Assembly (NCBI GenBank): GCA_947463125.1
Contig: CANHQZ010000018.1
Coordinates: 1-36,959 of the forward strand
Length of the DNA: 36,959 nucleotides
Source of the DNA: Flavobacteriales bacterium
GTDB lineage: Bacteria; Bacteroidota; Bacteroidia; NS11-12g; UBA955
Direction: 5' to 3'
Numbering within the stretch: position 1 is the stretch's first letter; each line of letters begins with the position of its first letter. Under the pieces are notes generated by a model. It was not told the origin of the DNA and did not search any database. It saw only the letters and a list, made by a program, of their open reading frames with translations. A program made the position numbers and the translations under genes. This document shows, piece after piece, positions 7,150 through 14,951 of the stretch.

Positions 7150-9012
7150 TTGGCAAAAATCAGCATTAATATCAAGTCCGGAACCCTTGAAAAAGAGGGT
7201 TTGGTGGTGGGGATAGATCTGGGTACCACGAATAGCATCGTGGCCCTTGTGAACCCTGAAACGGGAATGCCGGAAGTCCTGGGCAGATCGGGGGAATTGC
7301 TGGTTCCTTCTGTGGTACATATTACCCACGACGGCATGCCCGTAGTGGGCAGCATTGCCAGGCAGGCGCTGGTTTCTCACCCACAGAGCACCATTTTTTC
7401 GGTGAAACGGCTATTGGGCAGAAGTTACAAGGATATTGAGGCACATGCGCCATACTATACCTACCGGATTCTGGACGAAGAAGATGATAAACTGGTTCGT
7501 GTAGAGGTAAATGGCAAGTACTATACGCCCATTGAGCTTAGTGCAGAAATTCTTGCCGAGCTAAAAAGACGAGCAGAATCTATAACCGGGAAATCGGTCA
7601 ACCGGGCAGTTATCACCGTCCCCGCTTATTTTAATGACAGCCAAAGACAAGCTACACGCGATGCCGGAAAGATGGCAGGCCTTGAAGTGCTTCGTATTGT
7701 GAATGAACCTACCGCGGCCAGTCTTGCCTACGGACTGGGTATGAATACCAGCGAGACAAAAACAGTGGTTGTTTATGATCTGGGTGGCGGTACGTTTGAT
7801 GTTTCCGTTTTGCGCATTGAAGAAGGCGTTTTTGAGGTGTTGAGTACGCAGGGAGATACCTATCTGGGCGGGGATGATTTCGATCGGGTAATCGTGCATT
7901 TCTGGCTGCAGTTCATGCCGGAAGCCCTGCACGCAGAGGCACACAAATCCCTCAGATTACTGGCCGAGGAAGCCAAAAAACAGGTTTGCAGCGGGCGTGA
8001 ATTTGAGGAATCAGTCACGCTTTCTGATGAGAATTTCAGGCTCACGCTGAACTTTGATACTTTTGAGTCTATTACCCGGTCCTTGATGGACAGAACCCTG
8101 GATTGCCTGCATATGGCACTGCGTGATGCAAAACTGTCAACCGGGGAAGTGGATGATGTGATTCTGGTAGGTGGCAGTACGCGCATGCCTTTTGTAAAGC
8201 AACGTTTGGCCGATTTGTTTGGTCATGATAAGGTGAACGATTCATTAAACCCGGATGAAGTGGTAGCGCTTGGAGCGGCTGTAGAGGCTGATGTGCTTGC
8301 CGGCAACCGAAATGATATTCTGCTGCTGGACGTAACACCGTTGAGTCTGGGAATTGAAACGCTGGGCGGTTTAATGGATGTGCTGATACCGAGAAATACC
8401 AAAATTCCCTGCAAGTATGTAAAATCATACACGACGTCTGTGGACGGGCAGGTAAAAATGAGCATTGCTGTTTATCAGGGCGAAAGGGAACTGGTTGCTG
8501 AAAACCGAAAGCTGGGAGAATTGCTACTCACCGGCATTCCTGCCATGCCGGCAGGTTTACCGAAAATTGAGGTGACTTTTCTGCTGAATGCCGACGGTAT
8601 TTTAACAGTAGAGGCCAAAGAACTGAGAAGCGGTGTTCAGCAAAATATTGAAATCAAGCCCCAGTATGGTTTGTCGGATGCCGATGTGGAGAGAATGCTG
8701 TTGGACAGCCTTAGCCATGCTAAGGAAGACGTGGCCCTTCGCATGCTGGTGGAAGCCAGAACAGAAGCAGAACAGATGATTTATACGGTGGGTCGGTTTC
8801 TGGAAAAAAATGCCGCATTGCTCAGTGAGGATGAGATTATTACAACCAAACAGCGCTGCGAATCTCTGGAAAATGCACTCTCAAATCCTGACAAAGACAC
8901 AATACTGCAGGGTATTGATGCGTTAAATGAATATACAAGGCCTTTTGCCGAAAGGCTGATGAACAAAGCGGTTTCATCGGCTCTTTCAGGCACCCATATT
9001 GATAACGTATGA
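7150..9012 (+). CDS. hscA: Hsp70-family Fe-S cluster assembly chaperone HscA
   Basis: 620 aa, the length of HscA (about 616) rather than DnaK (about 635-640). ATPase motifs: VVGIDLGTTNS near 19-29, YFNDSQRQATRDAG, NEPTAASLAYG, YDLGGGTFDVSVLRI, VGGSTRMPFV. The substrate domain follows (DVTPLSLGIETLGG) and then a helical lid that lacks the EEVD-like DnaK tail. The N-terminal leader MAKISINIKSG before the ATPase domain and the LVPSVVHI block are typical of Bacteroidetes HscA. The start is TTG 7150; no in-frame ATG exists before residue 41, which is inside the ATPase fold. No IscU, HscB or ferredoxin gene is nearby. Its TGA overlaps the next ATG by 4 bp. Confidence 0.85.
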   Translation: MAKISINIKSGTLEKEGLVVGIDLGTTNSIVALVNPETGMPEVLGRSGELLVPSVVHITHDGMPVVGSIARQALVSHPQSTIFSVKRLLGRSYKDIEAHAPYYTYRILDEEDDKLVRVEVNGKYYTPIELSAEILAELKRRAESITGKSVNRAVITVPAYFNDSQRQATRDAGKMAGLEVLRIVNEPTAASLAYGLGMNTSETKTVVVYDLGGGTFDVSVLRIEEGVFEVLSTQGDTYLGGDDFDRVIVHFWLQFMPEALHAEAHKSLRLLAEEAKKQVCSGREFEESVTLSDENFRLTLNFDTFESITRSLMDRTLDCLHMALRDAKLSTGEVDDVILVGGSTRMPFVKQRLADLFGHDKVNDSLNPDEVVALGAAVEADVLAGNRNDILLLDVTPLSLGIETLGGLMDVLIPRNTKIPCKYVKSYTTSVDGQVKMSIAVYQGERELVAENRKLGELLLTGIPAMPAGLPKIEVTFLLNADGILTVEAKELRSGVQQNIEIKPQYGLSDADVERMLLDSLSHAKEDVALRMLVEARTEAEQMIYTVGRFLEKNAALLSEDEIITTKQRCESLENALSNPDKDTILQGIDALNEYTRPFAERLMNKAVSSALSGTHIDNV

Positions 9013-9740
9013 AGAATACATTGCTGACCGTTTTGCTTCTGATGGCTTGTGCTTTTGCAAAGGCGCAAACCTGGACTGAATCTGAAATGATGGAGCGGCA
9101 GAACTATGGCTTAAAGCTGGGGTTCAATTTTACTTCGATCTGGGGAGGGGAACTGCAAAATCCCAGGCCGTATTTTGGTCCTACAGCCGGCTTTTTCTGG
9201 CATACAAAAGAGACTAAAAAGCCATTCATGTTCCAGACCGGCTTTGAAGGCAGCCTCCGCGGAAGCAATTTTGCCAACAAGGACAATGATTTGCCCGGCG
9301 GAGGGAACAGTAATTATCGCCGGATTGGTCTGATAACGGCTGATGTTCCCTTGTTGTTGAATTACAGGCTTGGACCCAAGAAAGAGGAAAGAACCCGCCT
9401 GATTCAGGCCGGTGCGATTGTTTCGGCCACTGTAAGAAGCACCGCCTATCTGGGAGAGGATAAGCTCCCTGCCCAGCATTTCCTTGATAGCTCCAGCCAC
9501 CTGTATAAGTGGGATAATTTGCCCTTAAGACCCATAGAGTTTCTGGCTGTTATCGGTTACCAGGACCGCGGCAGAACTGCGGGCTGGCAAGTGCAGCTAC
9601 AGGTGGGCATCAACAACCTTAATAACGTAAAATATGATGCAAACGGTCAGGTTATTCCATTCATGCGCTACGCTTATCCTGCCACCAACACCGGTAGGCG
9701 CATCAGCACCTGGAACCTGAAGTTCAGCGCCTTGTTTTAG
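9009..9740 (+). CDS. Outer-membrane beta-barrel protein (PorT/OmpW-like size), function unknown
   Basis: 243 aa. Signal peptide 1-20 (ends KAQ). The body is a series of short alternating beta strands (YGLKLGFNFTSIWGG, FMFQTGFEGSLRG, IGLITADVPLLLNYRLG, WQVQLQVGINNL) and the last residues, WNLKFSALF, end in Phe as expected for a barrel inserted by BAM. It belongs to the general outer-membrane beta-barrel proteins of Bacteroidetes; the exact family is not recognised. The ATG overlaps the hscA stop by 4 bp, so the pair is probably co-translated although the two products act in different compartments. No function is claimed. Confidence 0.75.
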   Translation: MKNTLLTVLLLMACAFAKAQTWTESEMMERQNYGLKLGFNFTSIWGGELQNPRPYFGPTAGFFWHTKETKKPFMFQTGFEGSLRGSNFANKDNDLPGGGNSNYRRIGLITADVPLLLNYRLGPKKEERTRLIQAGAIVSATVRSTAYLGEDKLPAQHFLDSSSHLYKWDNLPLRPIEFLAVIGYQDRGRTAGWQVQLQVGINNLNNVKYDANGQVIPFMRYAYPATNTGRRISTWNLKFSALF

Positions 9741-9762
9741 GGCATTTCCATAGTATTTTACT

Positions 9763-9770
9763 TAATTTTG
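9763..9770 (+). promoter_or_regulatory. -7 box (TAATTTTG) for mtaB
   Basis: TAATTTTG fits TAnnTTTG and lies only 8 nt before the ATG at 9779, so the transcript would have a leader of at most a few nucleotides. No good -33 was found. Confidence 0.45.
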
Positions 9771-9778
9771 CTGAAGAA

Positions 9779-11089
9779 ATGGCACAATCAGTGGCTTTTT
9801 ACACGCTGGGCTGCAAGCTAAACTTTGCTGAAACCGGCACCATTGGCAAGCAGCTGGCTGATCATGGATTTAAACGGGCTGAATTTACCGACGGTGCCGA
9901 CATGTATGTCATCAATACCTGCAGCGTTACGGATCATGCTGACCGAAAGTGTAAAAAAGTAGTGGCTGAGGCCCTGCGACACAATCCTGAGGCATATATT
10001 GTTGTTGTAGGTTGTTATGCGCAGCTGAAGCCTGTGGAGATTTCACAGATACCGGGTGTGGATCTGGTGCTGGGTGCTGCTGAAAAGTTCAACCTGATGG
10101 CCCATCTGGGAGAGTTGAGCAAGGAATCGAAGCCACGAATTTTGAATGCCCCTATCAAAGAAACACGCGATTTTGTGCCGGGCTTCAGTGAAGGGGAGCG
10201 AACCCGAGCTTTTGTGAAGGTGCAGGATGGTTGTGATTATTTCTGTTCGTTTTGTACCATTCCTTTGGCCCGCGGCAGCAGCCGCAGCGCAACCATTGAA
10301 GAAACAATCGAAAAGATAAAGCAGGTGGCAACCGGTGCAGTTCGTGAAATTGTGTTAACAGGCGTAAACCTGGGTGATTTTGGGGTGAATCATGGGGAAG
10401 ATTTTTTCGGTCTGATACGCGAACTCGATAAACTTGATTCAGTGGATCGTTTCCGTATCAGCAGCATCGAACCCAATTTGCTCAGTGATGAAATTATTGA
10501 TTTTGTAGCCGGATCGGCCCGGTTTGTGCCCCATTTTCACATCCCGCTGCAAAGCGGCAGCGATGAAATTCTGGGCAGAATGCGGCGCAGGTATAAAACC
10601 GACCTATACAAAAGCCGCATCGAACATATTCTTCGGGTAATGCCGCATTGTGCCATTGGTGTGGATGTGATTGTGGGATTCCCGGGAGAAACGGAAGAGG
10701 AATTCCTGAAAACCTATCATTTTCTCAATGAACTGGACATTTCCTATCTGCATGTTTTTCCGTATAGCGAACGCCCCAATACTACTGCAAAAAAGATGCA
10801 GGGCCGCGTTCCCCAGTCTGTGAGGCATGAACGGGTGAGTATGTTGCGCACACTGAGCGAGAAAAAGAGGCAGGCGTTTTACAGAAAACACTTGGGTACC
10901 ACCCGAACCGTGCTGTTTGAGGCAGAAGAAAAGGGTGGTTTTATGCATGGTTTTACGGATAATTATATCAAGGTAAAAGCAGTCTATGATCCCTTGCTGG
11001 TGAATGAGCTGGCAGCTATTTCCCTGGAAAATATGAATGAAGACGGCACCGTGAGCAGCATGCTTGATTTAGCGGTTGTGCATCCGTAA
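9779..11089 (+). CDS. mtaB: tRNA (t6A37) methylthiotransferase MtaB
   Basis: 436 aa radical-SAM methylthiotransferase that converts t6A37 of tRNA to ms2t6A37. N-terminal UPF0004 domain with the three cluster cysteines Cys12 (YTLGCKLN), Cys48 (INTCSVT) and Cys79 (VVGCYAQ). Radical-SAM CxxxCxxC is Cys152, Cys156, Cys159 (GCDYFCSFC). ARGSSRS, LTGVNLGDFG and the HIPLQSGSDEILGRMRRRY block follow, and a TRAM domain lies at the C-terminus (about 370-430). The LGCKLN and INTCSVTxxAD forms distinguish MtaB from MiaB and RimO. The stop is 9 bp before the lgt start, so the two probably form one transcript. Confidence 0.93.
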   Translation: MAQSVAFYTLGCKLNFAETGTIGKQLADHGFKRAEFTDGADMYVINTCSVTDHADRKCKKVVAEALRHNPEAYIVVVGCYAQLKPVEISQIPGVDLVLGAAEKFNLMAHLGELSKESKPRILNAPIKETRDFVPGFSEGERTRAFVKVQDGCDYFCSFCTIPLARGSSRSATIEETIEKIKQVATGAVREIVLTGVNLGDFGVNHGEDFFGLIRELDKLDSVDRFRISSIEPNLLSDEIIDFVAGSARFVPHFHIPLQSGSDEILGRMRRRYKTDLYKSRIEHILRVMPHCAIGVDVIVGFPGETEEEFLKTYHFLNELDISYLHVFPYSERPNTTAKKMQGRVPQSVRHERVSMLRTLSEKKRQAFYRKHLGTTRTVLFEAEEKGGFMHGFTDNYIKVKAVYDPLLVNELAAISLENMNEDGTVSSMLDLAVVHP

Positions 11090-11098
11090 TTTGCAAGC

Positions 11099-12292
11099 GT
11101 GTTTCCTACCCTGTATCATTTCATAAAGGATTTGTTCGGAATTGAAATTCCGGCCCTTCAGATTCTCAATACTTTCGGCTTTTTTGTGGCATTGTCCATT
11201 GCGGGTGCCTTTTGGGCCATGTCTGCTGAAATGAGGAGAAGAACCGCGCTGGGCCAGTTTAAACCGGTGGAAGTAAAAACCATTACAGGAGCGGCATATC
11301 CTTTATCCGACTATATTCTGAATGGGGTTTTTGCTTTCATTTTTGGATATAAAATACTGTATCTGATGTTTCCCGGGGAAGAGAACTTTGTACCTCAGGC
11401 GCATATTTTTACTGCGGAAGGAAATCTTCTTTATGGATTTCTTACACTGCTGGCAGTGCTTGGCTGGCGCTATTACGGTGATAAAAAACAAAGGCTGCCG
11501 GAGCCCAGGATTGAAATCCAGACGCAGTCTGCAGAATGGCACATGGGCAATATTACCACGGTAGCGCTGTTGTCGGGATTTGCAGGTGCTAAACTGTTTC
11601 ACATTCTGGAAAATCCTGCCGGTTTGAGTCTGGCATCCATAGTAGATGCGTTTTTCAGTACCGGCGGGTGGACTTTCTTTGGAGGATTGGTTTGCGGAGC
11701 TGCGGGTGTGTTGATTTACTGCAGGCAAAAAGGCATAGGCCTGCTGCGGATGCTTGATGCAGGCGGACCTGCTATGATGCTTTCTTACGGAATTGGCCGT
11801 TTTGGCTGTCAGTTTTCCGGTGATGGTGACTGGGGTGTGGCGAATACTGCCGCGAAACCTTTTTCTTGGTTACCGGACTGGGCCTGGAGTTATACTTACC
11901 CGCACAATGTTCTGGGCGGACAAACCGGAGGTTTTACCCCCGATGGTATGGTACCCATTCCCGGCTGCGAAGGAGACTATTGCTTTCAGCTGGCGGTTCC
12001 TGTATATCCTACACCGCTTTATGAAGCCTTGATGGGCCTGTTGCTGTTCATGGTTTTATGGAAAGTACTTCGCTTTAAAGTGCAGGCTCCCGGTAAATTG
12101 TTTGCCTGGTATATGGTGTTTGCAGGGGCGGAGCGCTTTATGGTTGAGCTAATCCGTGAACATGGTGACAGTTTGTACAGAATGGGTTCTGTTGTGTTTT
12201 CGCAGGCACAGCTGATTTCACTCATCCTGATTCTGGGCGGTACATTCTGGCTTCTCAAAAAACCGGCGCGAGAAACAATAGTAACAGTTTAA
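11099..12292 (+). CDS. lgt: Prolipoprotein diacylglyceryl transferase
   Basis: 397 aa inner-membrane enzyme that transfers diacylglycerol from phosphatidylglycerol to the lipobox cysteine of prolipoproteins. Several hydrophobic segments are visible; the signature region around 225-240 reads MMLSYGIGRFGCQFSGDGDW, and PTPLYEALMGLLLF and GAERFMVELIRE are the conserved C-terminal blocks. It is longer than the usual 270-290 aa because of an insert between about 70 and 200, which is normal for Bacteroidetes. The start is GTG 11099, 9 bp after the mtaB stop; no in-frame ATG is better placed. It would process the four or more lipoproteins encoded in this window. Confidence 0.93.
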   Translation: MFPTLYHFIKDLFGIEIPALQILNTFGFFVALSIAGAFWAMSAEMRRRTALGQFKPVEVKTITGAAYPLSDYILNGVFAFIFGYKILYLMFPGEENFVPQAHIFTAEGNLLYGFLTLLAVLGWRYYGDKKQRLPEPRIEIQTQSAEWHMGNITTVALLSGFAGAKLFHILENPAGLSLASIVDAFFSTGGWTFFGGLVCGAAGVLIYCRQKGIGLLRMLDAGGPAMMLSYGIGRFGCQFSGDGDWGVANTAAKPFSWLPDWAWSYTYPHNVLGGQTGGFTPDGMVPIPGCEGDYCFQLAVPVYPTPLYEALMGLLLFMVLWKVLRFKVQAPGKLFAWYMVFAGAERFMVELIREHGDSLYRMGSVVFSQAQLISLILILGGTFWLLKKPARETIVTV

Positions 12293-12305
12293 AATCGTTA
12301 ATTGT

Positions 12306-12875
12306 ATGCAAAGTATGCAAGGCTATATCCGGATTTTAGTTGTATTGTTTTTTTGCGCTGTTTCGCAACTTTCTGCCCAGGAAAAGGGAGTAAACTGGAT
12401 TGTCATTGACGGAGACACGATTGACAACAAAACCCTGGACCCCGTGCTGGTGAGTGCGGGCATGGATGAACAAGGAAGAAAAGCCTACCAGCGTCTAAAA
12501 AAGCGTGTAAAACGTGTGATGCCATATGCGAAAATGGCTGCATACAAAATGCGTGTAATGGAGGACAATCTGACCCAGAAAAAGTCAAGAAAGGAGCGCA
12601 AAAGATATATCCGCGAATGTGAGGAAAGCCTGAAACAGATGTACATGGGGCAACTGAAAGATCTAAGCATTGACGACGGTAAAATTCTGATGAAATTAAT
12701 TCACCGTGAAACGGGGAAGACAACGTGGGAAATCATGAAAAATTACCGCGGGGGAGCAGAGGCTTTTTTCTGGCAGGCATTCGGAGCCGTTTATGGACAC
12801 GACATGAAGGTAGAGTTTGATCCGGTAACCGATTTTCAGATCGAAAACATCATCCGAATCGAAAAGCTGGAATAA
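12306..12875 (+). CDS. DUF4294 family exported protein
   Basis: 189 aa. Signal peptide about 1-24 (ends SAQ), then the DUF4294 core: VNWIVIDGDTID, PVLVSAG, a basic helix YQRLKKRVKRVMPYAK, the RKERKRYIRECEESLKQMY stretch, and HRETGKTTWEIMKNYRGG. This is a Bacteroidetes family of unknown function; the GDTI block near the N-terminus is its hallmark. A second ATG lies three codons in (12315) and could be the true start. It follows lgt by 13 bp. Its stop is one base from the stop of the convergent permease gene. Confidence 0.8.
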   Translation: MQSMQGYIRILVVLFFCAVSQLSAQEKGVNWIVIDGDTIDNKTLDPVLVSAGMDEQGRKAYQRLKKRVKRVMPYAKMAAYKMRVMEDNLTQKKSRKERKRYIRECEESLKQMYMGQLKDLSIDDGKILMKLIHRETGKTTWEIMKNYRGGAEAFFWQAFGAVYGHDMKVEFDPVTDFQIENIIRIEKLE

Positions 12876-12876
12876 T

Positions 12877-13821
12877 TTATTTGTTTCTTAGGATAATCCA
12901 GAGCACGGCCGGCGCTCCAATGATGGCACATACTGCATTGGTGGGCAGTATCATGTTGCTCATGGAGTGGTGTGAAATCCAGTCGGCAACCAAACATAAA
13001 ATCATACCGCAAAGAATAGTGGGGAGCCATAAAATGCCGTGGTTGTTGCTTTTCATGAGTCCCCGGGCAAAATGTGGGGCAATCATTCCCACAAAGCCAA
13101 TGGGGCCGCAAAAACCGGTAATTGCACCTGCAGTAATGCCCGACAGCAATATTATAGCCATACGGAACTTAGGCACGTTTATGCCTGCCGAACTTGCGTA
13201 GGTGTCCCCGGGCAAGTAGGCGTCCATTTTAAACCGTAAAAACCATGTAAATACGGCCGAAACAACGACAATGGCAGCAATCAGCGGTATTTCTTCCTGC
13301 TGCACCCTGTCAAAACTACCCATACCCCACATGACAAAACTCTTCACCTGTTCAGCCTGGGCAAGCGATTGCAGAATTTCCGTGCCTGCACCCATCAAAT
13401 AACCCAGCAGCACACCGGAAATAAGCAGTGTGAAGCCATTACTGTGTTTTCGCTGAATAAGCAATTGTAACAGCAACACGGCAATACTTCCCGCCATGCC
13501 AATGGTGGCAATACCTGCGCTTTGCAGCCAGCCGGATGCAAATCCTGCAGGAAATGCCATCAGGAAAACGGCTACCGCAAAGGAAGCGCCGGGTGTTGCT
13601 CCGGTAAGAAAAGGTCCTGCAAGCGGGTTTCTGAAAAGGGTTTGCATGGACAGTCCACTTACCGAAAGACCAATGCCTGCAAGGGCTGCAGCCAATACCC
13701 GCGGAAGGCGAAAGGTGTAAAAAACGGCATCATTCGGACTTATTGCGCCGGCCGTGGCATCGAGCCAAAACAGCATGCTGCAGAATAGAATCAGAAAAAA
13801 GCAGATGCCCCGGTTTCTCAT
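12877..13821 (-). CDS. FecCD-family ABC transporter permease (iron chelate / cobalamin type)
   Basis: 314 aa, about nine or ten hydrophobic segments across the whole length. Hallmarks of BtuC/FecCD permeases are the opening RLPRVLAAALAGIGLSVSG, NPLAGPFLTGATPGASFAV, and ITGFCGPIGFVGMIAPHFAR, the segment that contacts the ATPase. The homodimeric permease would move a metal chelate, heme or cobalamin through the inner membrane. Its ATG shares one base with the TAA of the binding-protein gene (TAATG), so it is coupled to it. No ATPase gene (FecE/BtuD type) follows: the next gene is convergent, 1 bp away. The ATPase must be encoded elsewhere. It is slightly short for the family but looks complete. 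Confidence 0.9.
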   Translation of the reverse strand: MRNRGICFFLILFCSMLFWLDATAGAISPNDAVFYTFRLPRVLAAALAGIGLSVSGLSMQTLFRNPLAGPFLTGATPGASFAVAVFLMAFPAGFASGWLQSAGIATIGMAGSIAVLLLQLLIQRKHSNGFTLLISGVLLGYLMGAGTEILQSLAQAEQVKSFVMWGMGSFDRVQQEEIPLIAAIVVVSAVFTWFLRFKMDAYLPGDTYASSAGINVPKFRMAIILLSGITAGAITGFCGPIGFVGMIAPHFARGLMKSNNHGILWLPTILCGMILCLVADWISHHSMSNMILPTNAVCAIIGAPAVLWIILRNK

Positions 13822-14951
13822 TACTTCACTGCTTCAAAGAAAACGAATTCCTGTTCTTCGGCGAGCAAACCGGGATGAAAAATGTTTACAAGATCGCGAA
13901 GCGCCAGATCCGGGCGCACCACAGCATAGTCCCACCAGGCATTTCCACCATCCTTGTTGAGGGTTTTTGTTGCATTGTAAATACCACCGGTCCGGGTTGC
14001 TGTGAAGCCACCAAGTCGCCGGTCCATGGCTGTAATACACTCAATACTTCTGCAGGCCCCCGGATTAATCCAGTAGTCGGCATCTTTTGCTTTTTGGTAT
14101 ACCTTTTCTATATCCAGGGAAATTTTACCTGCTCCTTCTTCGTTTTTCCAAAAATAATTTGCTCCTGCATCCCTGAATAGCGCAGCCATATAGCTTCCTC
14201 CGGAGGGTACATCCCAGTTTCCGCTATAGGGTGCGTTGCAAAAAACACTGGGCTCATCATTGCTTGACGCACTGATTTCATTTACAAGCGTTAGGTAATG
14301 CTCCTGAACCATGTTGAAGTAGGATTCAGCTTCAGCAGGTTTTCCCGTAAGCCAGCCTATTACTTTTAGCCATTCAGCCCTGGCCAGCGGGTGGTTTTCC
14401 AGGTAATTCTGTAGAAATAAAACCGGCACGCCCTGTTGCGCAATCGCATTCCAGTCTTCCTTGCCTTTATTGTCAATGAAGTAGGTTATAACCAAATCCG
14501 GTGTGCTTTTTAGCAGTTTTTCCCTGTCGAGTGAAACCCCTTTTACAGCTTCCGGGATGTTGCCTTTTGTAAACCATTTCCTGCATTTGGGTCCTGTGTG
14601 ATACTGTACATTGTCGGTACAGCAAATACGGGTTTCTGTGCCCAGCGCTTCCATCATACCGGAAAAGACGGCTGTCATGCACGCAATCCGGTTTCGTTTC
14701 TTTAGACCAATGCATCCTTCATATTCCACGTCTTTTCCCCAACAAACGACCTGCAGCCATTGCGAAGTATCGGCAGGGTTTTTAAAAGCAATGAAGGAAT
14801 CCTTTCCATGGGTTCCTAGCAGAAACAGTCTGCTGTAATCAGGCTGCTGCCATTGCACACCGGCCGGAAGTGTACCGGGCTTTTTATTTTGGCATGCAAA
14901 AAACTGCGACAGAAACAGCCATAAAAACGATATGCGAAGCAGCAACCTCAC
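13821..14951 (-). CDS. ABC transporter substrate-binding lipoprotein (Fe chelate / cobalamin type)
   Basis: 376 aa from GTG 14949-14951. N-terminal lipoprotein signal with Cys20 after QFFA. The two-lobed TroA-like helical binding-protein fold is indicated by VSLDREKLLKSTPDLVITYF (family block around the interlobe region), GVPVLFLQNYLENHPLARAEW and KVIGWLTGKPAEAESYF. I chose the GTG because it makes a 4-bp GTGA overlap with the upstream esterase stop; an in-frame TTG at 14960 is the alternative. The permease follows with a one-base overlap. Substrate is unresolved: ferric siderophore, heme or cobalamin are all possible for this class. Confidence 0.85.
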   Translation of the reverse strand: MRLLLRISFLWLFLSQFFACQNKKPGTLPAGVQWQQPDYSRLFLLGTHGKDSFIAFKNPADTSQWLQVVCWGKDVEYEGCIGLKKRNRIACMTAVFSGMMEALGTETRICCTDNVQYHTGPKCRKWFTKGNIPEAVKGVSLDREKLLKSTPDLVITYFIDNKGKEDWNAIAQQGVPVLFLQNYLENHPLARAEWLKVIGWLTGKPAEAESYFNMVQEHYLTLVNEISASSNDEPSVFCNAPYSGNWDVPSGGSYMAALFRDAGANYFWKNEEGAGKISLDIEKVYQKAKDADYWINPGACRSIECITAMDRRLGGFTATRTGGIYNATKTLNKDGGNAWWDYAVVRPDLALRDLVNIFHPGLLAEEQEFVFFEAVK

